A program made the translations under genes and the position numbers. Shown in pieces: positions 8,668 through 16,137 of a stretch of 64,000 nucleotides of DNA. Each line of letters begins with the position of its first letter. The first letter of the stretch is position 1. Source of the DNA: CAVTHW01 sp963734625 (GTDB lineage Bacteria > Acidobacteriota > Terriglobia > Bryobacterales > Bryobacteraceae); contig CAVTHW010000006.1 in the NCBI GenBank assembly GCA_963734625.1, forward strand, positions 186,001-250,000, given 5' to 3'. The notes beneath the pieces were generated by a model, which had not been told where the DNA came from, searched no databases, and was given only the letters and a program-made list of their open reading frames with translations.

Positions 8668-9192
8668 CTGAACAAGACCGGCTACACCTTCAAGCGGCTC
8701 GGATACCGCATTCTGCCGGACGAGATGGATGGGAACAAGCCGGCGCCGAATGCCCAATCTTAATTTCACCAAGGAGCAGGCCCGGCCACTGTTCGTGGAG
8801 AAGAACTGCCTGGCTTGTCACAATATCGGCGGCGTAGGCGCGAAGCAGGCTCCGGACCTGGCGGGGACGGCAACCCGGCATTCGATCGGCTGGTTGGACG
8901 AGCAGTTAGTCAACCCCGACCTGGTATGGCCGGGAAGCATTATGCCGGCGTATGACCTGGATTCGAATCAGCGCAAAGCGATCATCGGCTTCTGTCCGTA
9001 GCCACCACCGACGACTCCCACTCGATCCTTTCAGGAAGGCCCAAAGTGCTGGCCGCCGGCCAGGTGGCGAGGTGCCATCGCTTTTGCACGTGGCGCAAAG
9101 CTATACCAGCCCTCGTGGAAGAGCGTCTTGGCGAAGGTCAGATCGTCGAGTACCTCTGGTCGCTGCAGCCGAAGAAACCGGAAAGTTGGTAG
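8668..9192 (+). pseudogene. Decayed c-type cytochrome gene
   Basis: Coding fragments of a cytochrome c lie in at least three frames. From 8668 one frame reads LNKTGYTFKRLGYRILPDEM. A second frame from about 8750 reads NLNFTKEQARPLFVEKNCLACH with a haem-binding CxxCH, followed by IGGVGAKQAPDLAG and a methionine near PGSIMPAYDLD that could be the distal ligand. A third frame ends with LGEGQIVEYLWSLQPKK, a common cytochrome c ending, at the TAG of 9190. No signal peptide or start remains. Frameshifts are visible directly; decay is the simplest reading. Confidence 0.65.
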
Positions 9193-9201
9193 AAGATAAG
9201 T

Positions 9202-10086
9202 ATGGGAACAATGATCCTTGTCCTGGCCGCCATGTCGACGGGGTTGCTCTTCGCCCAGGATTCTTACCTGGCTGACGTCGAGAAGTGGCGCCAGCAGCGG
9301 GAAGCCAACCTGAAGAAGGATGACGGATGGCTGACCGTGGCCGGACTATTCTGGCTTGACCAGGGCGAAAACCGCATCGGTGCGGGCAAGGCGAACCAAA
9401 TCGTTCTGCCGCCGGGTTCGGCTCCGGAGCGGGTCGGAAGTTTTGCATTCCGCGGCGGGAAGACCGTCTTCACGGCAGCGCCGGGCGTCCCGGTGACTTC
9501 GGGCGGAAAACCGGTGCGGACGGTCGAGATGCGGCCGGACACGCCGGGTCCCGCGACTATCATCGCCGTGCGCGATCTGAGCATGTTCGTCATCCAGCGC
9601 GGCGACCGCTACGGCATCCGCATGCGCGATAAGAACAGCAGCTTCCGCCGGGCCTTCACCGGGCTTCACTGGTTCCCGGCCAGCGGGTCCTGGCGCATCC
9701 GGGCCAAGTTCGTGCCTTACAATCCGCCGAAGAAGATCCCCATCCTCAACGTCCTCGGCCAGACTGAGCAGAGCGTTTGCCCGGGGTATGCCTCTTTTCG
9801 GATCGCGGGCAAGGAGTACAAGCTCGAACCGATCGCCGAGGGGGACAATCTATTCTTTATCTTCAAAGATCTGACCAGCGGCAAGGAGACGTATCCGGCG
9901 GGCCGGTTTCTCGATGCCGATAAAGCTCAGAACGGTGAGGTGATTCTGGATTTCAACAAGTCCTACAATCCCCCCTGCGCCTTCACCCCGTATGCGACTT
10001 GCCCGCTCCCTCCGCCTCAAAACCGCCTCGCCCTGCGCATCCCGGCGGGAGAACTGACCTTCCACTCTCCGGCGGCGGCGAAATAG
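9202..10086 (+). CDS. DUF1684 family secreted protein
   Basis: A 294-aa protein with a probable signal peptide (MGTMILVLAAMSTGLLFAQ) followed by a DUF1684 domain. The family's WRQQREANLKKDDGWLTVAG start, the AGLFWLDQGENRIG segment and the C-terminal DFNKSYNPPCAFTPYATCPL block, rich in Cys and Pro, are all present. Function is not established for the family. It starts only a few bases after the cytochrome relic and ends three bases before purU, so it is probably cotranscribed with purU. Confidence 0.82.
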   Translation: MGTMILVLAAMSTGLLFAQDSYLADVEKWRQQREANLKKDDGWLTVAGLFWLDQGENRIGAGKANQIVLPPGSAPERVGSFAFRGGKTVFTAAPGVPVTSGGKPVRTVEMRPDTPGPATIIAVRDLSMFVIQRGDRYGIRMRDKNSSFRRAFTGLHWFPASGSWRIRAKFVPYNPPKKIPILNVLGQTEQSVCPGYASFRIAGKEYKLEPIAEGDNLFFIFKDLTSGKETYPAGRFLDADKAQNGEVILDFNKSYNPPCAFTPYATCPLPPPQNRLALRIPAGELTFHSPAAAK

Positions 10087-10088
10087 GC

Positions 10089-10943
10089 ATGAAGAACACC
10101 GCGATCCTTCTGGTGGACTGCCCGGACCGCAAGGGCATTGTGGCGGGCATCGCCAATCTTCTCTATTCTCACGGCGCCAACATTCTGCACGCCGATCAGC
10201 ACCAGGACAACGAACTGGGGCTGTTCTTCATGCGGGTCGAGTGGGCCATGGAGGATTTCGAACTCGATCCGGCACAGTTCGCCGGGCGCTTCCGGCCGCT
10301 GGCTGAGGAATTCCACATGAACTGGCGCGTGGAGTATTCCTCCGCGCCGGTCTCCATGGCGATCTTCGTATCGCGCGAGCAGCACTGCCTGCTGGATCTG
10401 CTCCACCGCAACCAGAACAAGGAATTGCGAGCCAGGATCCCGCTGATCGTGAGCAACCACCCCGAGGCCCGGCCATTCGCCGAGTTCTACGGCATTCCCT
10501 TCCACTACCTGCCGGTCGAGGCCTCGGGCAAGGCCGAAGCCGAGCGCCAACAACTGGCGCTGCTCGAGGAGAACAAGATCGATCTGGTGGTGCTGGCGCG
10601 CTATATGCAGATTCTGTCGCCGGAGTTCGTGGCGCGCTACCCGCAGCGCATAATCAATGTTCACCACTCCTTCCTGCCGGCTTTCAGCGGGGCGCGCCCC
10701 TACCAGGCCGCCTTCCGGCGCGGGGTGAAACTCATCGGCGCCACCAGCCATTACGCGACGGAGACTTTGGACGAGGGACCGATAATCGAGCAGGACGTCA
10801 CCCGCGTTTCGCACCGCTACGAATTGGAAGATTTCGTCGAGAAGGGCCGGGATCTGGAGCGCGTCGTGCTCTCGCGGGCGGTGCGCTGGCACCTGGAGCA
10901 CCGCATACTTTGTTACGCCAATAAGACCGTGGTTTTCGATTGA
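10089..10943 (+). CDS. purU: Formyltetrahydrofolate deformylase
   Basis: A 284-aa cytoplasmic enzyme that hydrolyses 10-formyl-tetrahydrofolate to tetrahydrofolate and formate, balancing one-carbon units for purine synthesis. An N-terminal ACT domain (ILLVDCPDRKGIVAGIANLL, residues 5-25) regulates it. The C-terminal formyl-transferase fold carries NVHHSFLPAFSGARPY with the catalytic His, and the ATSHYATETLDEGPIIEQD block contains the catalytic Asp. Length is normal. Its ATG follows the DUF1684 stop by two bases. Confidence 0.95.
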   Translation: MKNTAILLVDCPDRKGIVAGIANLLYSHGANILHADQHQDNELGLFFMRVEWAMEDFELDPAQFAGRFRPLAEEFHMNWRVEYSSAPVSMAIFVSREQHCLLDLLHRNQNKELRARIPLIVSNHPEARPFAEFYGIPFHYLPVEASGKAEAERQQLALLEENKIDLVVLARYMQILSPEFVARYPQRIINVHHSFLPAFSGARPYQAAFRRGVKLIGATSHYATETLDEGPIIEQDVTRVSHRYELEDFVEKGRDLERVVLSRAVRWHLEHRILCYANKTVVFD

Positions 10944-10965
10944 GCCGGAAGGCGGGGAGGGTCAA

Positions 10966-11880
10966 GTGCATATTGCACGGAGGGAATTCCTGGGGGGATG
11001 GGCGGCCTCGGCGCTCGCGGCCGCCGGGCAAACCATTCTCGTACACGAACACGTACTGGTCGACTTCATCGGCGCGGACCAGATCGCGCCCGGCCGCTAT
11101 GATCCCGAAGAAGCCTTCCGGGTGGCGAGGCCCAGGCTCGAGGAAGTCGCGCGGCTGGGATGCCGGAGACTTCTCGAATGCACGCCGAGTTTCCTCGGCC
11201 GTGACCCGAAACTGATGACGCGGCTGGCGGATTCGACCGGTCTCGAGATCTGGATCAACACCGGCATCTACGGCGCGGGCGCGCACAAATACGTTCCCGC
11301 CTTCGCCCGCGAGGCCTCCGCGGAGCAGCTTGCCAAGCGCTGGATCGCGGAAGCGCGCCAGGGAGTGGATGGGGTCAAGCCGCGCTTCATTAAGACCGGA
11401 GTCAACGGCGGCCCGCTCGACGCCCTGGACCGGAAACTGGTGCGCGCCGCCGCGATCGCGTCACGTGAGACCGGGCTCACGATTGCGTCCCATACCGGCA
11501 ACGGCGTGGCCGCCCTGGAAGAACTTGATATCGTCGTGTCGGAGAAGGTCAGGCCCTCGAAGTTCGTTTGGGTGCACGCCCAAAGCGAGAAGGACTCGGG
11601 CATTCACGAGAAAGCTGCGCGGTCAGGGGCGTGGGTCGAGTTCGACGGCATCGGCCCGAAGAGCGTGGACCGGCATCTCGAGTGCGTGCGCAACATGGCC
11701 GCCAGAGGGCTGCTGGGGAGAGTGCTCATCTCCCAGGATTCCGGCTGGTACCGCGTGGGAGAACCGGGGGGCGGCGATTACCGGGGCTATACCGGCATCT
11801 ACACGGACTTCCTGCCTAAGCTCGATCCGGCGTGGGTAAGGCGGTTGATGTGGGACAACCCGAGGAAAGCCTTCGGGTAG
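10966..11880 (+). CDS. Phosphotriesterase-related amidohydrolase
   Basis: A 304-aa protein starting at GTG with GGAGGG four bases ahead. MHIARREFLGGWAASALAAAG looks like a short Tat-type signal. The amidohydrolase barrel begins with ILVHEHVLVDF, giving the HxH metal pair typical of the phosphotriesterase family. IKTGVNGG supplies the bridging lysine region, SHTGNG and HAQSE supply later histidines, and SQDSGWY holds the catalytic aspartate. It may be a lactonase or esterase; true phosphotriesterase activity cannot be told from sequence. It is convergent with atpE. Confidence 0.82.
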   Translation: MHIARREFLGGWAASALAAAGQTILVHEHVLVDFIGADQIAPGRYDPEEAFRVARPRLEEVARLGCRRLLECTPSFLGRDPKLMTRLADSTGLEIWINTGIYGAGAHKYVPAFAREASAEQLAKRWIAEARQGVDGVKPRFIKTGVNGGPLDALDRKLVRAAAIASRETGLTIASHTGNGVAALEELDIVVSEKVRPSKFVWVHAQSEKDSGIHEKAARSGAWVEFDGIGPKSVDRHLECVRNMAARGLLGRVLISQDSGWYRVGEPGGGDYRGYTGIYTDFLPKLDPAWVRRLMWDNPRKAFG

Positions 11881-11920
11881 CGGGGCGTGGCCGTCCACGC
11901 CCCACCCGCCGGAGGTCCGG

Positions 11921-12217
11921 CTATTTAACCTTGATGAAGACAATCAGCAGCGTGTAAAGCGCCAGCGATTCGATCAGAGCGAGTCCGATGATCAACGCCA
12001 ATTGGATCGCTCCGGCGGCGGATGGATTGCGCGCCATCCCTTCCACCGCGGACGCGACGGCCTTGCCCTGCGCCAGACCGCAGACGCCGGAAGCAATCGC
12101 CATCGAGAAGCCGGAAGTGATTGCCACCCAATTCGTCTGGCCCGAACCGGTCTGAGCAAAGATCGGGCTGGCCAGAATCAGCAGCAGCATGGCCAGCATT
12201 AACATTTTCATTTTCAT
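11921..12217 (-). CDS. atpE: ATP synthase F0 subunit c
   Basis: A 98-aa proteolipid, about 20 residues longer than usual. The extra N-terminus (MKMKMLMLAMLLLILASPIFAQ) reads as a signal peptide ending in AQ. The two membrane helices follow: ITSGFSMAIASGVCGLAQG with the polar loop ARNPSAA, then LIIGLALIESLALYTLLIVF, where the glutamate of LIES is the ion-carrying carboxylate. A strong AGGAG-containing site precedes the ATG. It is the last gene of the atpZ-I-B-E strand. Proton rather than sodium specificity is likely but not proven. Confidence 0.93.
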   Translation of the reverse strand: MKMKMLMLAMLLLILASPIFAQTGSGQTNWVAITSGFSMAIASGVCGLAQGKAVASAVEGMARNPSAAGAIQLALIIGLALIESLALYTLLIVFIKVK

Positions 12218-12313
12218 TCTTGTGTTTCTCCTTCTCCTATAAATCGCCCCAGGAGGTGGTTCCCGTCATCCTCGTGCAGCCGGGCTCACACTGGAAGCGG
12301 CATAAAGCCGGTA

Positions 12314-13051
12314 TTAATGTTCGTGCGCCACCGCTCCCGAGACGTAGCTCATCGTGAGCAGGGTGAAAATAAAAGCCTGTAGAAATGCGACAAATACGTG
12401 CAGACCCATAAAAACCACTGGAATCGCCAGCGGAATCAGACTCATGAACACCAGGGTCACCTGCTCGCCCGCGAACATGTTGGCGTAAAGACGGGCGGTG
12501 AGGGAAAGCAGCCGGCCCGCGTGACTGAAGAGCTCGATCGGGACCATGATCGGGGCCAGCCACGGCATCGGACCCGCGAAGTGCTTCATATAACCGAACA
12601 CCCCCTGCGCCCTCAATCCCATGATGTTGTAGTAGCAGAAGGCCACCAGGGCGCAACCTAGCGGCACTGGGGTGAACATGGTCGGGGACTCCAGGCTGGG
12701 GATGAGCCCGATCAGATTGCAGAAAAGGATGAAAAGAAAAATCGTGCCGAAAAAGTGCAGGTACTTCTTCCCGGAATGGCCGACAACGTCATCGGACTTG
12801 TCCCGCAGAAATCCGTAGACGGCTTCGAGGATGTGCTGCATGCGTCCGGGCCGGTCCATGGACAGCCGCGGCCGCAGGATGGCGAACAGGATGATGAAGA
12901 TAAGGGCTACCATCACCTGCATGGCCACGAAGTTGGCCCACGGTTTGGCCGGGTCTTCGACGTGGACCCGGACCAGGGAAAGGACGGCGTTGGCCGCGCC
13001 GGCGAGGTACCGGTTCAACAGCGCGGTGATCCACAACTCATGTTCGGGCAT
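12314..13051 (-). CDS. atpB: ATP synthase F0 subunit a
   Basis: A 245-aa integral membrane subunit forming the ion half-channels against the c-ring. Several hydrophobic helices are visible. The conserved helix ELFSHAGRLLSLTARLYANM contains the essential arginine (SLTARLYANMFAGE). FFGTIFLFILFCNLIGLIPS is the typical fourth helix. Length is normal. Its ATG overlaps the end of the atpI-like gene by 14 bases, which suggests coupling. The 96 bases between it and atpE hold only the atpE ribosome site. Confidence 0.95.
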   Translation of the reverse strand: MPEHELWITALLNRYLAGAANAVLSLVRVHVEDPAKPWANFVAMQVMVALIFIILFAILRPRLSMDRPGRMQHILEAVYGFLRDKSDDVVGHSGKKYLHFFGTIFLFILFCNLIGLIPSLESPTMFTPVPLGCALVAFCYYNIMGLRAQGVFGYMKHFAGPMPWLAPIMVPIELFSHAGRLLSLTARLYANMFAGEQVTLVFMSLIPLAIPVVFMGLHVFVAFLQAFIFTLLTMSYVSGAVAHEH

Positions 13052-13421
13052 AAATCAACTCGTAGATGATTTCGACGATGACCGCGGCTGCCGGAACGAA
13101 CAACCCCAGCAGCGCGGCCATCAGGTTCAAGCCGAAAACGCTCACTATAACATAGCCCAGCAGCCCCAACAAAAGGTACCGGAACATCATGAAAAGCACC
13201 AGACGTTTGCGGGGTCGCGGCTTGGCGGCGCCGAGCGACGCCGTCAACTGATGGAGCCAGCGGAAATTGACCCAGGAGGCCAGCGCGCCCGCCAGGAAGC
13301 CAAGGCCCGACTGCCAGCCATGCAGAAACAGCGCCGCCACCATTCCGCCCACCGCCATCCACAGCATGACGGTCTGCATGCGGCTGACGGCCCGCTCGAA
13401 AATGCCCTCAGGGGTTCTCAC
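13038..13421 (-). CDS. ATP synthase subunit I family protein
   Basis: A 127-aa membrane protein with four hydrophobic segments (VMLWMAVGGMVAALFLHG, LGFLAGALASWVNFRWL, LFMMFRYLLLGLLGYVIV, LLGLFVPAAAVIVEIIYEL). The NFRWLHQL stretch after the second helix is characteristic of ATP synthase I proteins, which help assemble the c-ring. It overlaps both neighbours (atpZ upstream, atpB downstream), as expected in an atp operon. Role is inferred from family and position. Confidence 0.85.
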   Translation of the reverse strand: MRTPEGIFERAVSRMQTVMLWMAVGGMVAALFLHGWQSGLGFLAGALASWVNFRWLHQLTASLGAAKPRPRKRLVLFMMFRYLLLGLLGYVIVSVFGLNLMAALLGLFVPAAAVIVEIIYELIYART

Positions 13422-13638
13422 GGCGGCTGTCCTTCTGAGCCTGCCGGATGAACTGGACCAGGCCGCCCGCGATGCCCAGCAGAAGGCAAATCACGGTGAA
13501 GAACTTCGTTCCCAGCCAGCGGTCGAGCAGGTAGCCGCAGACGTAACCGGCGAAAATCGAGGCCGGAAGCAGCATGGCCAGGGACGTGTAGCGCCCCACC
13601 AGCGCCCAGATGTTACCTTCTTGCCGCGGAGCAGGCAT
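13408..13638 (-). CDS. atpZ: AtpZ/AtpI-type small membrane protein
   Basis: A 76-aa protein with two transmembrane helices (YTSLAMLLPASIFAGYVCGYLLD and FFTVICLLLGIAGGLVQFIRQA) joined by RWLGTK, the usual AtpZ hairpin. AtpZ partners AtpI in cation handling and F0 assembly. The ATG lies one base after the stop of the upstream FAH-family reading frame and the gene overlaps the next by 14 bases. Confidence 0.85.
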   Translation of the reverse strand: MPAPRQEGNIWALVGRYTSLAMLLPASIFAGYVCGYLLDRWLGTKFFTVICLLLGIAGGLVQFIRQAQKDSRRENP

Positions 13639-13639
13639 G

Positions 13640-14496
13640 CTACTCGGCGATCACGGGATTGCGCAGCTCGCCCAGGCCCTGGACCCGGACCACGGTTTCG
13701 TCCCCGGGCTGGAGATAGCGGGGAGGCCGCCGGACGAAACCCACGCCGGCCGGCGTGCCGGTCGAGACCACGTCGCCGGGTTCGAGCGTCAACACGCTGG
13801 ACAGGAAGGCGATCAGGTCGGGAACGCCGAAGACCAGGTTCCGGGTGTTGGAGCTCTGCATCAGCTCGCCGTTCAGCGTAAGCGATATGTCCAGGGCGTG
13901 CGGGTCGGCGATCTTCGTCCCGGGTCACCAGGTACGGCCCCATGGGCGCGAAGGTGTCGAAGTTCTTGCCCATGGTCCACTGCGAAACGGCCTTCTGATA
14001 GTCGCGGGCGCTGACATCGTTGAGCATCGTGTAGCCGAAAACATGCTCGGCCCAACGCGCCGCCGGGATGTGGCGTCCACCCTTTCCAATGACAAAGGCG
14101 AACTCAGCCTCGTAGTCCGGCCGGCTGGACGACTTGGGCAGCACGATGCTGTCGCCCGGTCCGATGATGGCGGTCGAGAACTTGGCGAAGACCGTCGGGA
14201 CGTCCGGAACCGGCACGTTGGTTTCGGCGGCGTGGTCCCGATAGTTGAGCCCGATGCACAACAGCTTGGGCGGTCTCGGGATGGGGGCCAGGACCTTGAC
14301 CGAAGACAGCGGGGAGTATCGAGCCGGCAGCCGGGTTCGACGCCCACTCGGCCGCCTTGGCGAGCGACTGCTCGCCTCCGCGGATGACCGAAAGCAGATC
14401 AGGGAAGCCCGCGCCGGCGAGGCTGACCAATTCTTCGCCCCTGACGACTCCACACTGTGGGCCGCCGTTCGGGGGGCGGAAAGCTGCCAGGCGCAT
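13640..14496 (-). pseudogene. Fumarylacetoacetate hydrolase family gene with two frameshifts
   Basis: The N-terminal part (MRLAAFRPPNGGPQCGVV, from ATG 14496) is followed, after a frame change near 14,320, by the catalytic core: LLCIGLNYRDHAAETN, FAKFSTAIIGPGDSIVLP, DYEAEFAFVIGKGGRHI and GYTMLNDVSARDYQ. A second change near 13,915 restores the C-terminus TRNLVFGVPDLIAFLSSV, GDVVSTGTPAGVG. Joined, they make a complete FAH-type hydrolase of about 285 aa, cleaving C-C bonds of 2-keto acids. Its ATG overlaps the rpmB stop (TAATG) and its stop abuts atpZ, so its position argues for an intact operon member; a sequencing error is possible. Confidence 0.75.
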
Positions 14497-14696
14497 TACG
14501 CGCCGCCGGCCGCCTTCTGGACCTTGCCGTTCTTAATGCAACTGGTGCAGACGCGCATGGTCTTGGCGGCTCCATTGACCACGGCCTTGACGGTCTGCAG
14601 GTTGATGTTCCAGCGCCGGTTGGTCAGGTTGTGGGCATGGCTGACCCGGTGCCCGAACTGGGGACCCCGGCCACAAACCTCGCAAACTCTTGCCAT
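14496..14696 (-). CDS. rpmB: Large ribosomal subunit protein bL28
   Basis: A 66-aa ribosomal protein. MARVCEVCGRGPQFGHRVSH at the start and CTSCIKNGKV at the end carry the four cysteines of the zinc-binding form of L28. The core HAHNLTNRRWNINLQTVK is diagnostic. The ATG at 14696 was chosen because the family begins MA(R/K)VC; longer readings add non-homologous residues. Its TAA overlaps the ATG of the FAH-family gene. Confidence 0.96.
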   Translation of the reverse strand: MARVCEVCGRGPQFGHRVSHAHNLTNRRWNINLQTVKAVVNGAAKTMRVCTSCIKNGKVQKAAGGA

Positions 14697-14761
14697 GTAT
14701 GAGTTTCTCCTCGCTTCAGTGGGAACTCCGATTGTAGCAACCGGGTGAAGGGCGGCGCAAC

Positions 14762-14806
14762 GTAGGGGCACGGCACCGCCGGGGCACGGCGCCGCCGTGC
14801 CCCTAC
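14762..14806. terminator. GC-rich hairpin at the vapC end
   Basis: GTAGGGGCACGGC pairs perfectly with GCCGTGCCCCTAC across a 19-base GC-rich loop. The right arm contains the TAG stop of vapC. There is no clear T-run, so it may be a dispersed palindrome rather than a true terminator. A similar GGGGCACGCC/GGCGTGCCCC hairpin occurs at 55173-55195. Confidence 0.5.
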
Positions 14807-15231
14807 AGCGGATCGATCAGGGCGAGGCCGGGAACGGTCACGAAACCGCGATCGTGGCTCCAGATCTCGGTGGCGCCGTTGTCGAAGGCGGCGAGCCCGA
14901 TCTGCAAGTCGAAGACCCGTGGGCCGCGGACATCAAGGTCTTCAGCCAGGCGCGTCACCCTCTCCCAGGAGCCGCTATGCGGCATCCACAGCGCGGCGCC
15001 GGCCTCCAAAATCAGCGCCCGCAGAAACCCCCGGGCTAAAGCTGGCGGCGATCCGCCCCCCGCGCTCGCCGGATGCGTGACCACGCTCCAGAACTCGGCG
15101 ATGCAGGGATAAGGAATCCCCCAGCCGCGCGGGTCTTCGCTGGCCTCTTGGATCGCCCGTTTCGCGGCGCCGTGCTCGGGGAGGCCCGAGCGATGCGCGT
15201 AAATCAGGAGGTTCGTGTCCAGCGCGATCAC
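14803..15231 (-). CDS. VapC-type PIN domain toxin
   Basis: A 142-aa PIN-domain ribonuclease. VIALDTNLLIYAHR contains the first catalytic aspartate, IAEFWSVVTHP the conserved glutamate, and VFDLQIGLAAFDNG with WSHDRGF the later acidic residues. The GTG start at 15231 overlaps the TGA of the antitoxin gene (GTGA), the usual coupling for vapBC pairs. A TTG slightly upstream is also in frame. It would cleave RNA when freed from its antitoxin; target unknown. Confidence 0.88.
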   Translation of the reverse strand: MIALDTNLLIYAHRSGLPEHGAAKRAIQEASEDPRGWGIPYPCIAEFWSVVTHPASAGGGSPPALARGFLRALILEAGAALWMPHSGSWERVTRLAEDLDVRGPRVFDLQIGLAAFDNGATEIWSHDRGFVTVPGLALIDPL

Positions 15232-15473
15232 CGCTGCCCCCGCAGCCAATCGTGCATGCGCGCGCGGTCGGAGACATCGGCTCCTTCGGGCAGCCCGCCC
15301 TCCACGGTGACCCAGTGGATCTTTGGCGCGGGCCGCCGAACCCGGCCCCGGGGCCGGTTCAACTCGCGCCGCAGCCCGCGCTCCAGGATCGCCCTCAGCG
15401 TGGTCCTGTCCTCGGCCGCTCTCTTCTTGGCGGCGATCAGCAGCGCGTCGCTAAGGTCCACGGTGGTCTTCAT
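15228..15473 (-). CDS. VapB-type ribbon-helix-helix antitoxin
   Basis: An 81-aa protein. The N-terminal MKTTVDLSDALLIAAKKRAA is a ribbon-helix-helix DNA-binding strand and helix, followed by RTTLRAILERGLRREL. The C-terminal part (APKIHWVTVEGGLPEGADVS) would wrap the toxin. It precedes vapC with a four-base overlap. RHH antitoxins normally repress their own promoter, here expected just upstream of 15473. The 134 bases to the sigma-factor gene at 15608 carry both divergent promoters. Confidence 0.85.
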   Translation of the reverse strand: MKTTVDLSDALLIAAKKRAAEDRTTLRAILERGLRRELNRPRGRVRRPAPKIHWVTVEGGLPEGADVSDRARMHDWLRGQR

Positions 15474-15607
15474 ATGGGAACCCATATTACCATAAACCCA
15501 TAGGATACGTTTGCTGGCGGCCCGGACGGATCGCCGCTCCATATTTCCCCCCTCCACCTGTGAAATAATCGGCCCACGGGCGCGTATGACTGGTTGAGGC
15601 GACCGGA

Positions 15608-16123
15608 ATGGGAACACTCAGCCTGGCAGTCAGCGCGGAGCCGATCCAAATGACCCCGCCACCTGAATTCACGGAACTCTACCAGCGGTTTTCGGAAACC
15701 GTGTACCTTACGGCGCTGCGCGTCACCGGCACGCCAGCCGACGCGGAGGACGCCCTGCAAACCGTCTTTCTGCGCGTGCTGCGGCAGGGCGGCCAGCACG
15801 CCGAACCGATGCCGGAGAAGTATTTTCGCCGCGCCGCGACCAACGCCGCGGTGGACATTTTGCGGCGCAGGCTCACCCGCTCCGAGGCCCAGCTCGACGA
15901 AAGCCTTTCGCCGGCCGCGCCGGAAAGTCCCTTGCTCCTCAAGGAGCGCTTGCGGCGGGCTCTGGCCACGCTGGACCCGCGCGACGCCGAAATCTTCGTT
16001 TTGCGGTACGTCGAGGGTCTGGCCAACGGCGAGCTGGCCAAGCTGTTTGGAATCGGCAAGACCGGCGTGGCGGTCCGGCTTTTCAGGATCAGGCGCCGGC
16101 TGCGTACGGAAATGGAACGCTAA
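15608..16123 (+). CDS. ECF-family RNA polymerase sigma factor
   Basis: A 171-aa sigma-70 family protein with only regions 2 and 4. Region 2 spans FTELYQRFSETVYLTALRVT and AEDALQTVFLRVLRQGG; region 4 spans LDPRDAEIFVLRYVEGLANG and the HTH ELAKLFGIGKTGVAVRLFRI. An in-frame ATG at 15650 (MTPPPEFTE) has a better-placed GGAG and may be the real start. It lies 14 bases before a gene whose product carries a zinc-finger anti-sigma-like head, so the two probably act as sigma and regulator. Confidence 0.9.
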   Translation: MGTLSLAVSAEPIQMTPPPEFTELYQRFSETVYLTALRVTGTPADAEDALQTVFLRVLRQGGQHAEPMPEKYFRRAATNAAVDILRRRLTRSEAQLDESLSPAAPESPLLLKERLRRALATLDPRDAEIFVLRYVEGLANGELAKLFGIGKTGVAVRLFRIRRRLRTEMER

Positions 16124-16137
16124 GCGGGAGGTGGATT

